A stretch of DNA of 5,082 nucleotides from Acidobacteriota bacterium (GCA_021814085.1 JAKAJA010000166.1:1-5082), one strand, 5' to 3'. Positions 1 to 5,082 are shown, counted from the first letter of the stretch. A program made the numbers and translations. The notes: generated by a model not told the origin, from the sequence alone.

Positions 1-45
1 CGCGAGCCTGACGACGCAGAAGGTCCGGCGCCGTCGGCGCACGAC

Positions 46-1200
46 TCAAGAGATCAGGTACGGCCCGATCTCGTGCAGGAGCTGGAGGGGCGACAGCCCC
101 GCCTTTTCGGCCAGGGCCTTGATGTCCTCCCACTCGGGATGGCTCCTGCGTCGCCCCGACGGGGCTGTGACCACTTTCACCCTGAGGGGGCCGTGCGGCG
201 TTTCGAGGCTGATGGATTCACGGGGCAGCTCGCGCCGCTCCCAGCGGGAATAGCGGACGCCGATGGTGGTGGTGTGCTCGAGGAGAAGGTCCGCGAACAG
301 GCCTTCCTGGCAGGCCTCGCAGATGACGCTCACGGTCCAGCCGGGCCTGCCCTTCTTGGCCAGAACGGGGGTGACGAAAACGTCAAGGGCTCCGAAGCTG
401 CGGATGTGGTCCAGGGCCCCGGCGAGGTGCTCCGGGGTCACGTCGTCCACCTGGGCCTCCACGAGGCTGACCAGTCCCTCACCGGGCTCTTCAGCCATCA
501 GGATGACCCTCAGGAGGTTCGGGGCCCCTTCCGTGTCCTTGGTGCCCGCGCCGTAACCCACCGCCTTCACGGTTCCCCGGGGCAAGGGACCGAAGGAGCG
601 CGCCAGGGTCGTGGCAAGAACGGCCCCCGTGGGAGTGGTCCGCTCGATGGGGGGGCCGAAGGAAAAGACCGGCACGCCTTTCACGAGCTCGGCAACGGCG
701 GGAGGCGGAACGGGGAAGGTCCCGTGCTCCATGACCGTGAACCCCGAGCCCAGGTTCAGGGGGCCGCATTCCACCTCGGGACTGCCGAGGGCGGCCCATG
801 CCGCGCAGGCGCCCACGATGTCCGCGATGGCGTCCGCCGCTCCAACCTCGTGGAAGTGGACGTCATCCACCTTGCATCCGTGGACTTTGGCCTCGGCTCG
901 GGCCAGGCGCCTGAAGGCTTTCGAGGCGGCCTCCTCGACCGCCGGTTCGAGGCGCGCCTTCGCGATGAGGTCCAGGATGTGGGACAGGTGGCGATGGGGG
1001 TTGGGCCCGTTCCAGGTGACCGTGCCAAAGGTCGCTTGCGCGCCCTGACGGCGGACCTTCTCGAACCGGAATGCCAGGCCTGGCAGGTTCAGCCGCCCGA
1101 GGGCGGAGTTGACGGCCTCGGGCGGGGCGCCGGCGTCCACGAGGGCCGAGACCGTCATGTCTCCGGCGATGCCCATGAAGGGGTCGAGGTAGAGGATCAC
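46..1200 (-). CDS. larC: LarC family nickel insertion protein (pyridinium-3,5-bisthiocarboxylic acid mononucleotide nickel chelatase)
   Basis: Family knowledge: LarC inserts nickel, using CTP, into the P2TMN precursor made by LarB and LarE. The product is the nickel-pincer cofactor of lactate racemase and other LarA-type enzymes; the protein is cytoplasmic. Seen in the 384-residue product: an N-terminal DPFMGIAGDM block (residues 6-15, the family's D-x-x-x-G-I-x-G-D-M signature), HRHLSHI (69-75), HFHEVGAADAIADIVG (115-130), ERTTPTGA (186-193), VDDVTPEHLAG (251-261), KKGRPG (282-287) and TTTIGVR (310-316). These are the family landmarks in the right order. The length is close to the usual roughly 400 residues and the C-terminus looks complete. 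The frame is continuous, unlike lactobacilli that split larC into larC1 and larC2 by a programmed frameshift. The start is GTG, fixed by AGGAG 9 bases upstream and by the signature lying at the very N-terminus. No larA, larB or larE is in this window. It is the last gene of a four-gene minus-strand run, 66 bases after plsC. Confidence 0.93.
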   Translation of the reverse strand: MILYLDPFMGIAGDMTVSALVDAGAPPEAVNSALGRLNLPGLAFRFEKVRRQGAQATFGTVTWNGPNPHRHLSHILDLIAKARLEPAVEEAASKAFRRLARAEAKVHGCKVDDVHFHEVGAADAIADIVGACAAWAALGSPEVECGPLNLGSGFTVMEHGTFPVPPPAVAELVKGVPVFSFGPPIERTTPTGAVLATTLARSFGPLPRGTVKAVGYGAGTKDTEGAPNLLRVILMAEEPGEGLVSLVEAQVDDVTPEHLAGALDHIRSFGALDVFVTPVLAKKGRPGWTVSVICEACQEGLFADLLLEHTTTIGVRYSRWERRELPRESISLETPHGPLRVKVVTAPSGRRRSHPEWEDIKALAEKAGLSPLQLLHEIGPYLIS

Positions 1201-1209
1201 GCAGGCAAT

Positions 1210-1214
1210 CTCCT
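1210..1214 (-). promoter_or_regulatory. Shine-Dalgarno site of larC
   Basis: On the minus strand this reads AGGAG and ends 9 bases before the GTG start at 1200. It supports the GTG start, since no ATG is available before the conserved N-terminal signature. The heptamer repeat ends only 5 bases upstream of it. Confidence 0.6.
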
Positions 1215-1219
1215 AAGAG

Positions 1220-1247
1220 AGTGATAAGTGCCGAGTGCTAGGTGCTG
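1220..1247. repeat. Degenerate heptamer tandem repeat (four units, consensus AGTGCTR)
   Basis: Four consecutive 7-base units lie in the 66-base gap between plsC and larC. On the plus strand the units are 1220-1226, 1227-1233, 1234-1240 and 1241-1247. The third unit matches the consensus AGTGCTA exactly. The first differs at one base (A for C at position 5), the second at position 6, and the fourth at position 1. The minus-strand reading is YAGCACT, so the transcript leading into larC would carry it just 5' of the ribosome binding site. The function is unknown. Short intergenic heptamer arrays are known in several bacterial groups, but I cannot assign this one to a described family. Confidence 0.6.
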
Positions 1248-1266
1248 AGGGAAGAATGCCGCGTGG

Positions 1267-2073
1267 TCATGATCGCCCCGCCGCACCGCTGTCGCCATGG
1301 GCAACTGGCCCCCTCAGGAGCGCCGCTTCGATGGCGCCGCGGGCCTTTTGGACCAGCTGGTTCCTGTCCTGGTAGCCCAATCCCTCCACGGGTATGGGCT
1401 CAAGAAATTCAACCTGGATGGTTCCCGGGTGAATGATGAAGGCGTGCCGGCTCTGTGCCTCGCGGGCCCCATGGAGAACGAAGGGCAGAACGGGGACGCC
1501 CACCTCCATGGCGACCACGAAGGGGCCCTTCTTGAAGGGGAGGAGGAGTTGGTCGGAGCAATTGCGCGTACCCTCAGGGAAAGCGAGGATGCTCAGTCCC
1601 GTGCGTTTCATTCGGACCGACAGCTTGTTCATGGTGCGATGGGCCTTGGTGCTGTTGCCCCGGTCGATGAAGGGGAACCCGCCCACCCAGAGGGCCCAGC
1701 CCAAAACGGGCCAATAGATGAGTTCTCTCTTGGGGAGGAACCGGTAGTAGCGGTCACGCAAAGCGGGGATCGTGGCGTAGATGTCGAAGTTGCTCGTGTG
1801 GTTGCCGACCAGGACCTGCGGGTGGTTTTTCAGCACCCGCTCCAACCCCACCACCTCGAGCTTGACCCCCGACATCCACAGGATGATGTTGCCCCAGAGC
1901 CGGCCGAGCCAGAAGACGATCTGGCCCCGAGTGAAGGGGCTGAGGAGGATCGCCGTCGTCCCGAAAACGGCCACCATGATCCAGATGGCCACGTGAACGC
2001 ACGTGCTTCGCGCCACGAGGCCGAGGGCTGGGGAGGTCGTGGCACTGTCCCGAGCGGCAGCATCCGTCGTCAA
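1267..2073 (-). CDS. plsC: PlsC-type 1-acyl-sn-glycerol-3-phosphate acyltransferase
   Basis: Predicted role: transfer of a fatty acyl chain to the sn-2 position of lysophosphatidic acid, giving phosphatidic acid at the inner face of the cytoplasmic membrane. The 268-residue product shows all four motifs of the glycerolipid acyltransferase family. They are the catalytic NHTSNFD (residues 91-97, H92 and D97 forming HX4D), GGFPFIDRGN (131-140, with substrate-binding R138), FPEGTR (165-170) and GVPVLPF (192-198). Two hydrophobic segments (about 24-46 and 51-69) precede motif I and should anchor the enzyme in the membrane. Length is typical (240-270). The start is TTG, unusual but backed by AAGGAG exactly 7 bases upstream; no other start has comparable support. 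The gene lies 40 bases downstream of the M50 protease gene and 66 bases upstream of larC. Acyl-acceptor specificity within the family (lysophosphatidate versus another lysolipid or an ornithine lipid) cannot be told from the motifs. Confidence 0.92.
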   Translation of the reverse strand: MTTDAAARDSATTSPALGLVARSTCVHVAIWIMVAVFGTTAILLSPFTRGQIVFWLGRLWGNIILWMSGVKLEVVGLERVLKNHPQVLVGNHTSNFDIYATIPALRDRYYRFLPKRELIYWPVLGWALWVGGFPFIDRGNSTKAHRTMNKLSVRMKRTGLSILAFPEGTRNCSDQLLLPFKKGPFVVAMEVGVPVLPFVLHGAREAQSRHAFIIHPGTIQVEFLEPIPVEGLGYQDRNQLVQKARGAIEAALLRGPVAHGDSGAAGRS

Positions 2074-2080
2074 AGAGATG

Positions 2081-2086
2081 CTCCTT
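2081..2086 (-). promoter_or_regulatory. Shine-Dalgarno site deciding the TTG start of plsC
   Basis: On the minus strand this reads AAGGAG, 7 bases before the TTG at 2073. It is a strong site at ideal spacing and is the reason for choosing a TTG start over internal codons. Internal starts would remove part of the N-terminal region before the first membrane segment. Confidence 0.65.
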
Positions 2087-2113
2087 CTGGGGATAGTATA
2101 CGTGAATCATCCC

Positions 2114-2815
2114 TCATCCCAGTGCCGCGCCCAGGAGATTGAGGGGGAGCTCCACGATGATGTGCACGAGGAGGCGGATGATGGGGCTCAGCACCAGGCC
2201 CAGGATGGGGGTCAGGAAGATGATGAGGAGGAGGATGGGGCCGATGCGGCGGAACTCGTCATAGAAGCGGCCCAGGGCCCCCGGGAGGAGGGCGGAGAGG
2301 ACCCACGACCCGTCCAGCGGCGGTATGGGGATGAGGTTGAATGCCGCCAGGACCAGGTTGATGACGGCGAGCTGGAGGATCCACCACGGCACCGTGTACT
2401 GGGTGTTGATCTGCGCGAAGAAAGGCCTGGCGCCCATGCCTATGAGAACGGCCGCCATGACGGCCGTTGCCAGTATGGCCACGAGGAGGTTGCTGATGGG
2501 CCCGGCGGCTCCCACGAGGGCGCCGTCCCTCCTGATGTGCTTGAAGTTTCGAGTGATGACGGGGACGGGCTTGGCCCACCCGAAGATGGGGCCTCCCACG
2601 AGGGCCATGACGAGGGGGAGGAGGACTGTCCCGATGGGGTCGATGTGGGGGATGGGGTTGAGGGTGATCCGGCCGAGCATGCGGCCCGTGGAGTCGCCCA
2701 GCTTGTCCGCCATCCAGGCGTGGGCGCTCTCGTGCACGGAGAGGGAGAAGAGGATGATCAGGACCTGGAGGAGAATGGCCAGAATGCCGAGGGGGGAGAA
2801 ATCCATGTGGTTCAT
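2114..2815 (-). CDS. Site-2 protease family (peptidase M50) intramembrane zinc metalloprotease, minimal form
   Basis: A predicted polytopic membrane protease of the S2P/M50 family, which cuts substrates within or near the membrane. The 233-residue product has a hydrophobic first helix (about 8-27) running into HESAH (residues 28-32), the HEXXH zinc motif with H28 and H32 as ligands and E29 as the catalytic base. The second family motif is NLIPIPPLDG (160-169); D168 is the expected third zinc ligand, matching the NPxPPLDG-type signature. Further hydrophobic segments lie around 60-75, 100-127, 143-162, 170-180 and 191-222, and GPISN (105-109) is typical of this subgroup. There is no PDZ or CBS domain, so this is the compact group often annotated only as 'site-2 protease family protein', with unknown substrates. 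The ATG at 2815 has GAGGA 10 bases upstream; a second ATG three codons later (2806) is a possible alternative. It lies 98 bases after the ThiI-like gene. Confidence 0.9.
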   Translation of the reverse strand: MNHMDFSPLGILAILLQVLIILFSLSVHESAHAWMADKLGDSTGRMLGRITLNPIPHIDPIGTVLLPLVMALVGGPIFGWAKPVPVITRNFKHIRRDGALVGAAGPISNLLVAILATAVMAAVLIGMGARPFFAQINTQYTVPWWILQLAVINLVLAAFNLIPIPPLDGSWVLSALLPGALGRFYDEFRRIGPILLLIIFLTPILGLVLSPIIRLLVHIIVELPLNLLGAALG

Positions 2816-2862
2816 GCGGGTTATGTCCTCATAGGGGGAAATTCACAGCCAGGTTTTCTCGC

Positions 2863-2895
2863 CGGGAGGCCGTCATCGTTGAGGACCGCCTCCCG
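2863..2895. other. 8-bp perfect inverted repeat in the intergenic gap, possible hairpin or weak terminator
   Basis: CGGGAGGC (2863-2870) pairs perfectly with GCCTCCCG (2888-2895) around a 17-base loop that could add a short GTC/GAC pairing. It lies 19 bases past the stop codon of the ThiI-like gene and upstream of the M50 start. On the minus transcript the 3' flank is GCGAGAAAACC, with no U-tract, so a standard intrinsic terminator is not supported. It could be an attenuating or stabilising RNA hairpin, or chance in GC-rich DNA. Confidence 0.3.
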
Positions 2896-2913
2896 CCGTT
2901 TAGAGACACGTCG

Positions 2914-4023
2914 TCATAATCTCATGGGCCCCAGGACGGCTTCATCCCACAGGGGAATGCTCTCGTGAATTCGCGTCTCTCCGCCTGAGGTGGCCGCGAT
3001 CCGCACGGAAGGGTCGTGCTTGGCGTCCGTGTACCTCGCCACGATGGCCGCGCAGAGCTTCTCTTCCTGGGGGGAGGGGAGGTTCTCATCCGTGAGGGCC
3101 ATGGGGCCGTTCACCTCGGGCGCCTCCAGGCGCACGCGGGTGGCGGCATAGCGTTCGAGAAACGCGTTCTCCCCCTCGTTGCGGCCCACGATGAGCTTGA
3201 GGGCCGGCGATATGCGGAAGTGCCTCCCGAGCTTGAGGAGGGCCACGTCCTCCCAGCCGATCCGTTCCTTGCCCCGGTGGGCCATCTTGTCCCTGAATTT
3301 GCGCGCGTAGGCAGCGTCCGTCAGGAAGCAGCAGCCTCCCGCGGGCATGGGGTAGTCCGTGATGCCCTTCTCGGCCATGAGGTCCATCTGCTTCCGGCGT
3401 CCCCGCCCCTGGAGTCCGAGGAGCTTCTCCCGGTCCACCAGCCCCTCCTGCTCGGGGATGGTGGGGGGAAGGCGCTTGGCGGAGAGGGGCCGCAGGAGCC
3501 TTCCCGCGAGCCCCGAATCCTTCTCCACGATCCGCATGGTGTCCCGGCGCTGGCTCATGGGGCGCTGCCCCATCACTTCTCCCGTGGCGACGAAGTCGGC
3601 GCCCTCCCGCTCCATGATGATCTTGGCTTTCTTGAGCATATGGGCGCGGCAGTCGATGCACGGGTTCATGTGGGCGCCGTACCCGTGCTTTGGGTTGAAG
3701 ACCACTTCGAGGTAGTCCTCCGAGAGGTCCACGACCTCCACGGGAATCTGCAGGTCGGCTCCTGCCCGGAGACCCTCGTGGCGCAATTTCCTGGGGTCCG
3801 CATGGGCACCAGCCGTGGCGCGCTTGTGGTCGGACATGCAGAAGCCCGTGGAGAAATTCACTCCCATGACCTCCACGCCCTGCTCCTGGAGGAGGCGCGC
3901 GGCCAGCGTTGAATCGAGGCCGCCGGACATGAGGACGACGGCCTTGGCGTGAGGACGCGCCGGAACCGTGCCGGCCCCTCTAGGTTCGGCGGTATTGTCG
4001 GGGGCGTGCAGGTCCTCGGGCAT
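2914..4023 (-). CDS. ThiI/MnmA-like PP-loop ATPase with C-terminal NFACT-type domain, putative tRNA thiolation protein
   Basis: Likely an ATP-dependent RNA sulfur-transfer enzyme: PP-loop proteins adenylate a base and cysteines relay the sulfur. In the 369-residue product, residues 28-60 form the PP-loop nucleotide-binding start (KAVVLMSGGLDSTLAARLL, with SGGLDS at 33-38). C62 and the CIDC pair (C122, C125) are candidate sulfur-carrying or metal-binding cysteines. FVATGEVMGQRPMSQR (144-159) fits the conserved ATGE/H-x-x-x-QRPMSQR block of the ThiI/MnmA superfamily. PAGGCCFLTD (228-237) leads into a C-terminal region (about 240-369) with GRHFRIS and IVGRNEGEN (266-287), resembling the NFACT-R_2 RNA-binding domain found fused to such PP-loops. 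Homologues are often named 'tRNA (5-methylaminomethyl-2-thiouridylate)-methyltransferase', which is a legacy misnomer, since no methyltransferase domain is visible. THUMP and rhodanese domains of classical ThiI are absent. The start is ATG; a GGGAGG sequence lies only 4 bases upstream, slightly close. The first 27 residues are probably a disordered tail. It is the first gene of the minus-strand run. The exact target nucleoside is unknown. Confidence 0.82.
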   Translation of the reverse strand: MPEDLHAPDNTAEPRGAGTVPARPHAKAVVLMSGGLDSTLAARLLQEQGVEVMGVNFSTGFCMSDHKRATAGAHADPRKLRHEGLRAGADLQIPVEVVDLSEDYLEVVFNPKHGYGAHMNPCIDCRAHMLKKAKIIMEREGADFVATGEVMGQRPMSQRRDTMRIVEKDSGLAGRLLRPLSAKRLPPTIPEQEGLVDREKLLGLQGRGRRKQMDLMAEKGITDYPMPAGGCCFLTDAAYARKFRDKMAHRGKERIGWEDVALLKLGRHFRISPALKLIVGRNEGENAFLERYAATRVRLEAPEVNGPMALTDENLPSPQEEKLCAAIVARYTDAKHDPSVRIAATSGGETRIHESIPLWDEAVLGPMRL

Positions 4024-4027
4024 GAAA

Positions 4028-4033
4028 CCTCCC
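4028..4033 (-). promoter_or_regulatory. Shine-Dalgarno-like site of the ThiI-like gene
   Basis: On the minus strand this reads GGGAGG, 4 bases before the ATG at 4023. The spacing is shorter than usual, but no better start codon exists before the PP-loop motif, so the ATG is kept. Confidence 0.45.
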
Positions 4034-4046
4034 TACGAAGGGTACC

Positions 4047-4070
4047 ATACCGGCGGAGGCGGGGCGGTAT
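4047..4070. promoter_or_regulatory. Short inverted repeat in the divergent intergenic region (possible operator)
   Basis: ATACCG (4047-4052) and CGGTAT (4065-4070) form a perfect 6-bp inverted repeat with an 18-base centre-to-centre distance. It lies between two divergently transcribed genes, 24 bases upstream of the ThiI-like start. A dimeric regulator could use such a site, but the arms are short and the flanking DNA is GC-rich, so chance is a real alternative. Confidence 0.2.
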
Positions 4071-4083
4071 TCCCGCGGGCGCC

Positions 4084-4112
4084 TTGTGCGGGACGCCGCG
4101 GCCCCGTAAAAT
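4084..4112 (+). promoter_or_regulatory. Candidate sigma-70-type promoter for the zinc protein and transporter genes
   Basis: A TAAAAT hexamer (4107-4112, one mismatch to TATAAT) is preceded, with a 17-base spacer, by TTGTGC (4084-4089, matching only the TTG of TTGACA). It is the only A/T-rich hexamer in this GC-rich stretch. Initiation about 7 bases downstream would begin near 4119, right at the ribosome binding site, giving a very short leader of about 13 bases. Confidence 0.35.
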
Positions 4113-4118
4113 CGCACC

Positions 4119-4124
4119 AGGAGG
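4119..4124 (+). promoter_or_regulatory. Shine-Dalgarno site deciding the GTG start at 4132
   Basis: A perfect AGGAGG with a 7-base spacer to the GTG at 4132. The frame stays open upstream to an ATG at 3949, but that would run through the divergent promoter region and overlap the ThiI-like gene. This site is what fixes the short 72-residue product. Confidence 0.75.
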
Positions 4125-4131
4125 GGCGCCC

Positions 4132-4350
4132 GTGGGCCTTCAGAGCGACAAGTTCACCCTTCAGGGGCTGGTTCAGCCATGGAGATGCGACATCTGCGGG
4201 GCGACTTACGAACCTGATTTAAAGGGCATCTGCGCGGGTTGCGGGAAGCTCATCTGCGGCGAACACCGAATCCCCAGAGAAAACCCGCGCGCCCTCGGCG
4301 GCAAGGACTTCCTATGCCCGGGGTGCGCGGCCTCCCAGGGCCTGTCGTGA
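4132..4350 (+). CDS. Small cross-brace zinc-finger protein (FYVE/AN1-like ligand spacing), function unknown
   Basis: I do not recognise a named family. The 72-residue product has a short N-terminal stretch (1-18) followed by eight candidate zinc ligands: C19, C22, C34, C37, C42, H45, C62 and C65. The pattern is CX2C-X11-CX2C-X4-CX2H-X16-CX2C. Pairs of this kind are expected to bind two zinc ions in a cross-brace, with pairs one and three sharing one ion and pairs two and four the other. The spacing is nearly that of eukaryotic FYVE fingers, and CGEHRIPREN (42-51) recalls the C-x2-H-R-x-P core of AN1 fingers. The FYVE basic phosphoinositide-binding motif and the final AN1 histidine/cysteine are missing, so neither function can be transferred. 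There is no signal peptide or membrane segment, so it is probably cytoplasmic. GTG start with a perfect AGGAGG 7 bases upstream. It overlaps the transporter gene by GTGA, suggesting translational coupling. A role in protein or nucleic-acid binding is inference only. Confidence 0.75.
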   Translation: MGLQSDKFTLQGLVQPWRCDICGATYEPDLKGICAGCGKLICGEHRIPRENPRALGGKDFLCPGCAASQGLS

Positions 4351-5082
4351 GTTCCTCTCAGGCCAAGAAGGCCCGTTGGCTCCTCGTCCTGGGCTTAGCG
4401 AGCGTCTCCTTCGCCTCCATCCTGGTGCGATACTGCGCCGCACCCGCACTTGCCATCGGGTTCTACCGAAAAGCCCTCGCCTCCCTCATCCTCCTGCCTG
4501 TCATCCTCGTGCGGCACAAGAGGGAGCCGTGGGACGGTGCGCTGCAACGGAGCCTGCTGCCCTACACCCTTGGATCGGGAGCCATCCTGGGCCTTCATTT
4601 TGCCTGCTGGATCGCGGCGATCCAGCACACCACCGTGTCCTCGGCCCTCCTGGTCATGTCCACACAGCCGGTGTGGGCGGGGATCCTCGGGTACCTTTTC
4701 CTCAAGGAAGCGGTTCCGCGGCGGGGGATCCTGGCCATCGCCCTCTCCCTCCTGGGTGTGGGCATCATCGCCTGGGGCGACATGGGGCGGGGCACCACGA
4801 GCCTCCTCGGGGACGGGCTGGCCCTCGTTTCCGGTTTCGCCGCCGCGGCCTACCTGACGGTGGGACGCCACCTAAGGCAGCGCCTGCCCCTCCTCCACTA
4901 CCTCGTCACGGTGTACGCCGCCTCGGCCGCGTGCATGGGGATAGCGGCGCTCCTGGCGGGACAGCAAATGACGGGGTTCGACCAGAGGACGTGGCTCATG
5001 TTCGGGCTCATGGCGCTGTTCCCGTCGGTTCTCGGGCACAGCCTCGTCAACTATGCCATCCGCCACATCGAGGCTTATCGCG
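4347..5082 (+). CDS. EamA/DMT superfamily transporter (partial, 3' end beyond the window)
   Basis: A predicted inner-membrane permease of the drug/metabolite transporter superfamily; substrate unknown (amino acids, metabolites and drugs are all known for relatives). The 245 codons present begin with a short basic tail (SSSQAKKAR) and then hydrophobic helices. The first EamA repeat spans about residues 11-143, including FYRKALASLILLP (39-51), GLHFACWIAAIQHTT (82-96), STQPVWAGILGYLFLKE (105-121) and RGILAIALSLLGVGIIAW (126-143). The second repeat starts near 155 and includes LGHSLVNYAIRHIEA (229-243), typical of the penultimate conserved region. About 50 residues should be missing at the right edge. 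The frame has no stop from 4347 to the end. The chosen start is GTG, overlapping the upstream stop as GTGA, with only AGGG 6 bases upstream. An in-frame ATG at 4314 has AAGGA 6 bases upstream and would add 11 residues of non-membrane sequence, so the start is uncertain. The gene is co-directional and probably co-transcribed with the zinc-protein gene. Confidence 0.88.
   Translation, partial: MSSSQAKKARWLLVLGLASVSFASILVRYCAAPALAIGFYRKALASLILLPVILVRHKREPWDGALQRSLLPYTLGSGAILGLHFACWIAAIQHTTVSSALLVMSTQPVWAGILGYLFLKEAVPRRGILAIALSLLGVGIIAWGDMGRGTTSLLGDGLALVSGFAAAAYLTVGRHLRQRLPLLHYLVTVYAASAACMGIAALLAGQQMTGFDQRTWLMFGLMALFPSVLGHSLVNYAIRHIEAYR

Noticed and set aside
28..40. GCGCCG-T-CGGCGC inverted repeat just after larC
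   Set aside because: The 1-base loop is too small for the full stem and no T-tract follows on either strand, so it is not credible as a terminator in GC-rich DNA.
1..45. Possible start of another minus-strand gene (GTG at 42 or TTG at 49 overlapping the larC stop)
   Set aside because: Both frames stay open to the window edge, but only about 15 codons are visible and neither has a Shine-Dalgarno sequence. There is too little to call.
73..1224. Long plus-strand open frame (383 codons) opposite larC
   Set aside because: Its translation is rich in Gly, Arg, Pro and His with no family signature, and it mirrors larC codon by codon. High GC with strong third-position bias removes stop codons from antisense frames. 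The same applies to long antisense frames at 1297-2142, 2003-2968 and 3016-3912.
2095..2100. TATACT on the minus strand upstream of plsC as a -10 element
   Set aside because: The hexamer is good, but no TTGACA-like hexamer lies 16-19 bases upstream and there is no extended -10 TG. It remains possible but is not supported enough to list as a promoter.
2207..2240. Purine-rich plus-strand tract in the protease gene resembling a GA repeat
   Set aside because: It is the complement of CTC and ATC codons for Leu and Ile in a membrane helix, so coding explains it.
3949..4131. Upstream extension of the zinc-protein frame to an ATG at 3949
   Set aside because: The extension overlaps the start of the ThiI-like gene and the divergent promoter region, and encodes no recognisable sequence. 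The perfect AGGAGG before GTG 4132 marks the real start.
4395..4871. Minus-strand open frame opposite the transporter
   Set aside because: Low-complexity composition (Gly, Glu, Asp, Arg, Pro) and no motif. The plus frame gives clear membrane helices and EamA motifs.

Overview
The window is GC-rich bacterial chromosomal DNA with densely packed genes. Four of its six genes use GTG or TTG starts, and most starts have a recognisable Shine-Dalgarno sequence, so this is an SD-using, high-GC Gram-negative-type bacterium. The gene mix is a LarC-type nickel cofactor protein, a PlsC acyltransferase, a minimal M50 membrane protease, a ThiI-like PP-loop protein with an NFACT-type tail, and a DMT transporter. 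To me this suggests an environmental lineage of the Acidobacteriota or deltaproteobacterial kind, but that is a guess from impression and not a demonstrated placement. I see no insertion sequence, phage gene, CRISPR array, tRNA or rRNA. The content looks like ordinary chromosomal housekeeping and accessory metabolism.

Layout: positions 46-4023 hold four genes, all on the minus strand. In transcription order they are the PP-loop (ThiI/MnmA-like) RNA-thiolation protein (4023 to 2914), the site-2-protease-family M50 protein (2815 to 2114), plsC (2073 to 1267) and larC (1200 to 46). The gaps are 98, 40 and 66 bases, so co-transcription is possible, but the functions are not obviously linked. The 98-base gap holds an 8-bp inverted repeat. 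The 66-base gap holds a degenerate heptamer tandem repeat directly upstream of the larC ribosome binding site.

A divergent intergenic region (4024-4131) separates this run from two plus-strand genes. The first encodes a 72-residue protein (4132-4350) with eight zinc-ligand-type residues spaced almost exactly as in cross-brace FYVE/AN1-type fingers. The second is an EamA/DMT-family transporter that overlaps it by 4 bases (GTGA) and runs off the right edge. The divergent region carries a candidate promoter for the plus-strand pair and a short inverted repeat.

I found no convincing new multi-gene system. The most distinctive item is the small cross-brace zinc protein coupled to the transporter. 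Next are the ThiI-like protein, which is easily mis-annotated as a methyltransferase, and the heptamer repeat in front of larC.
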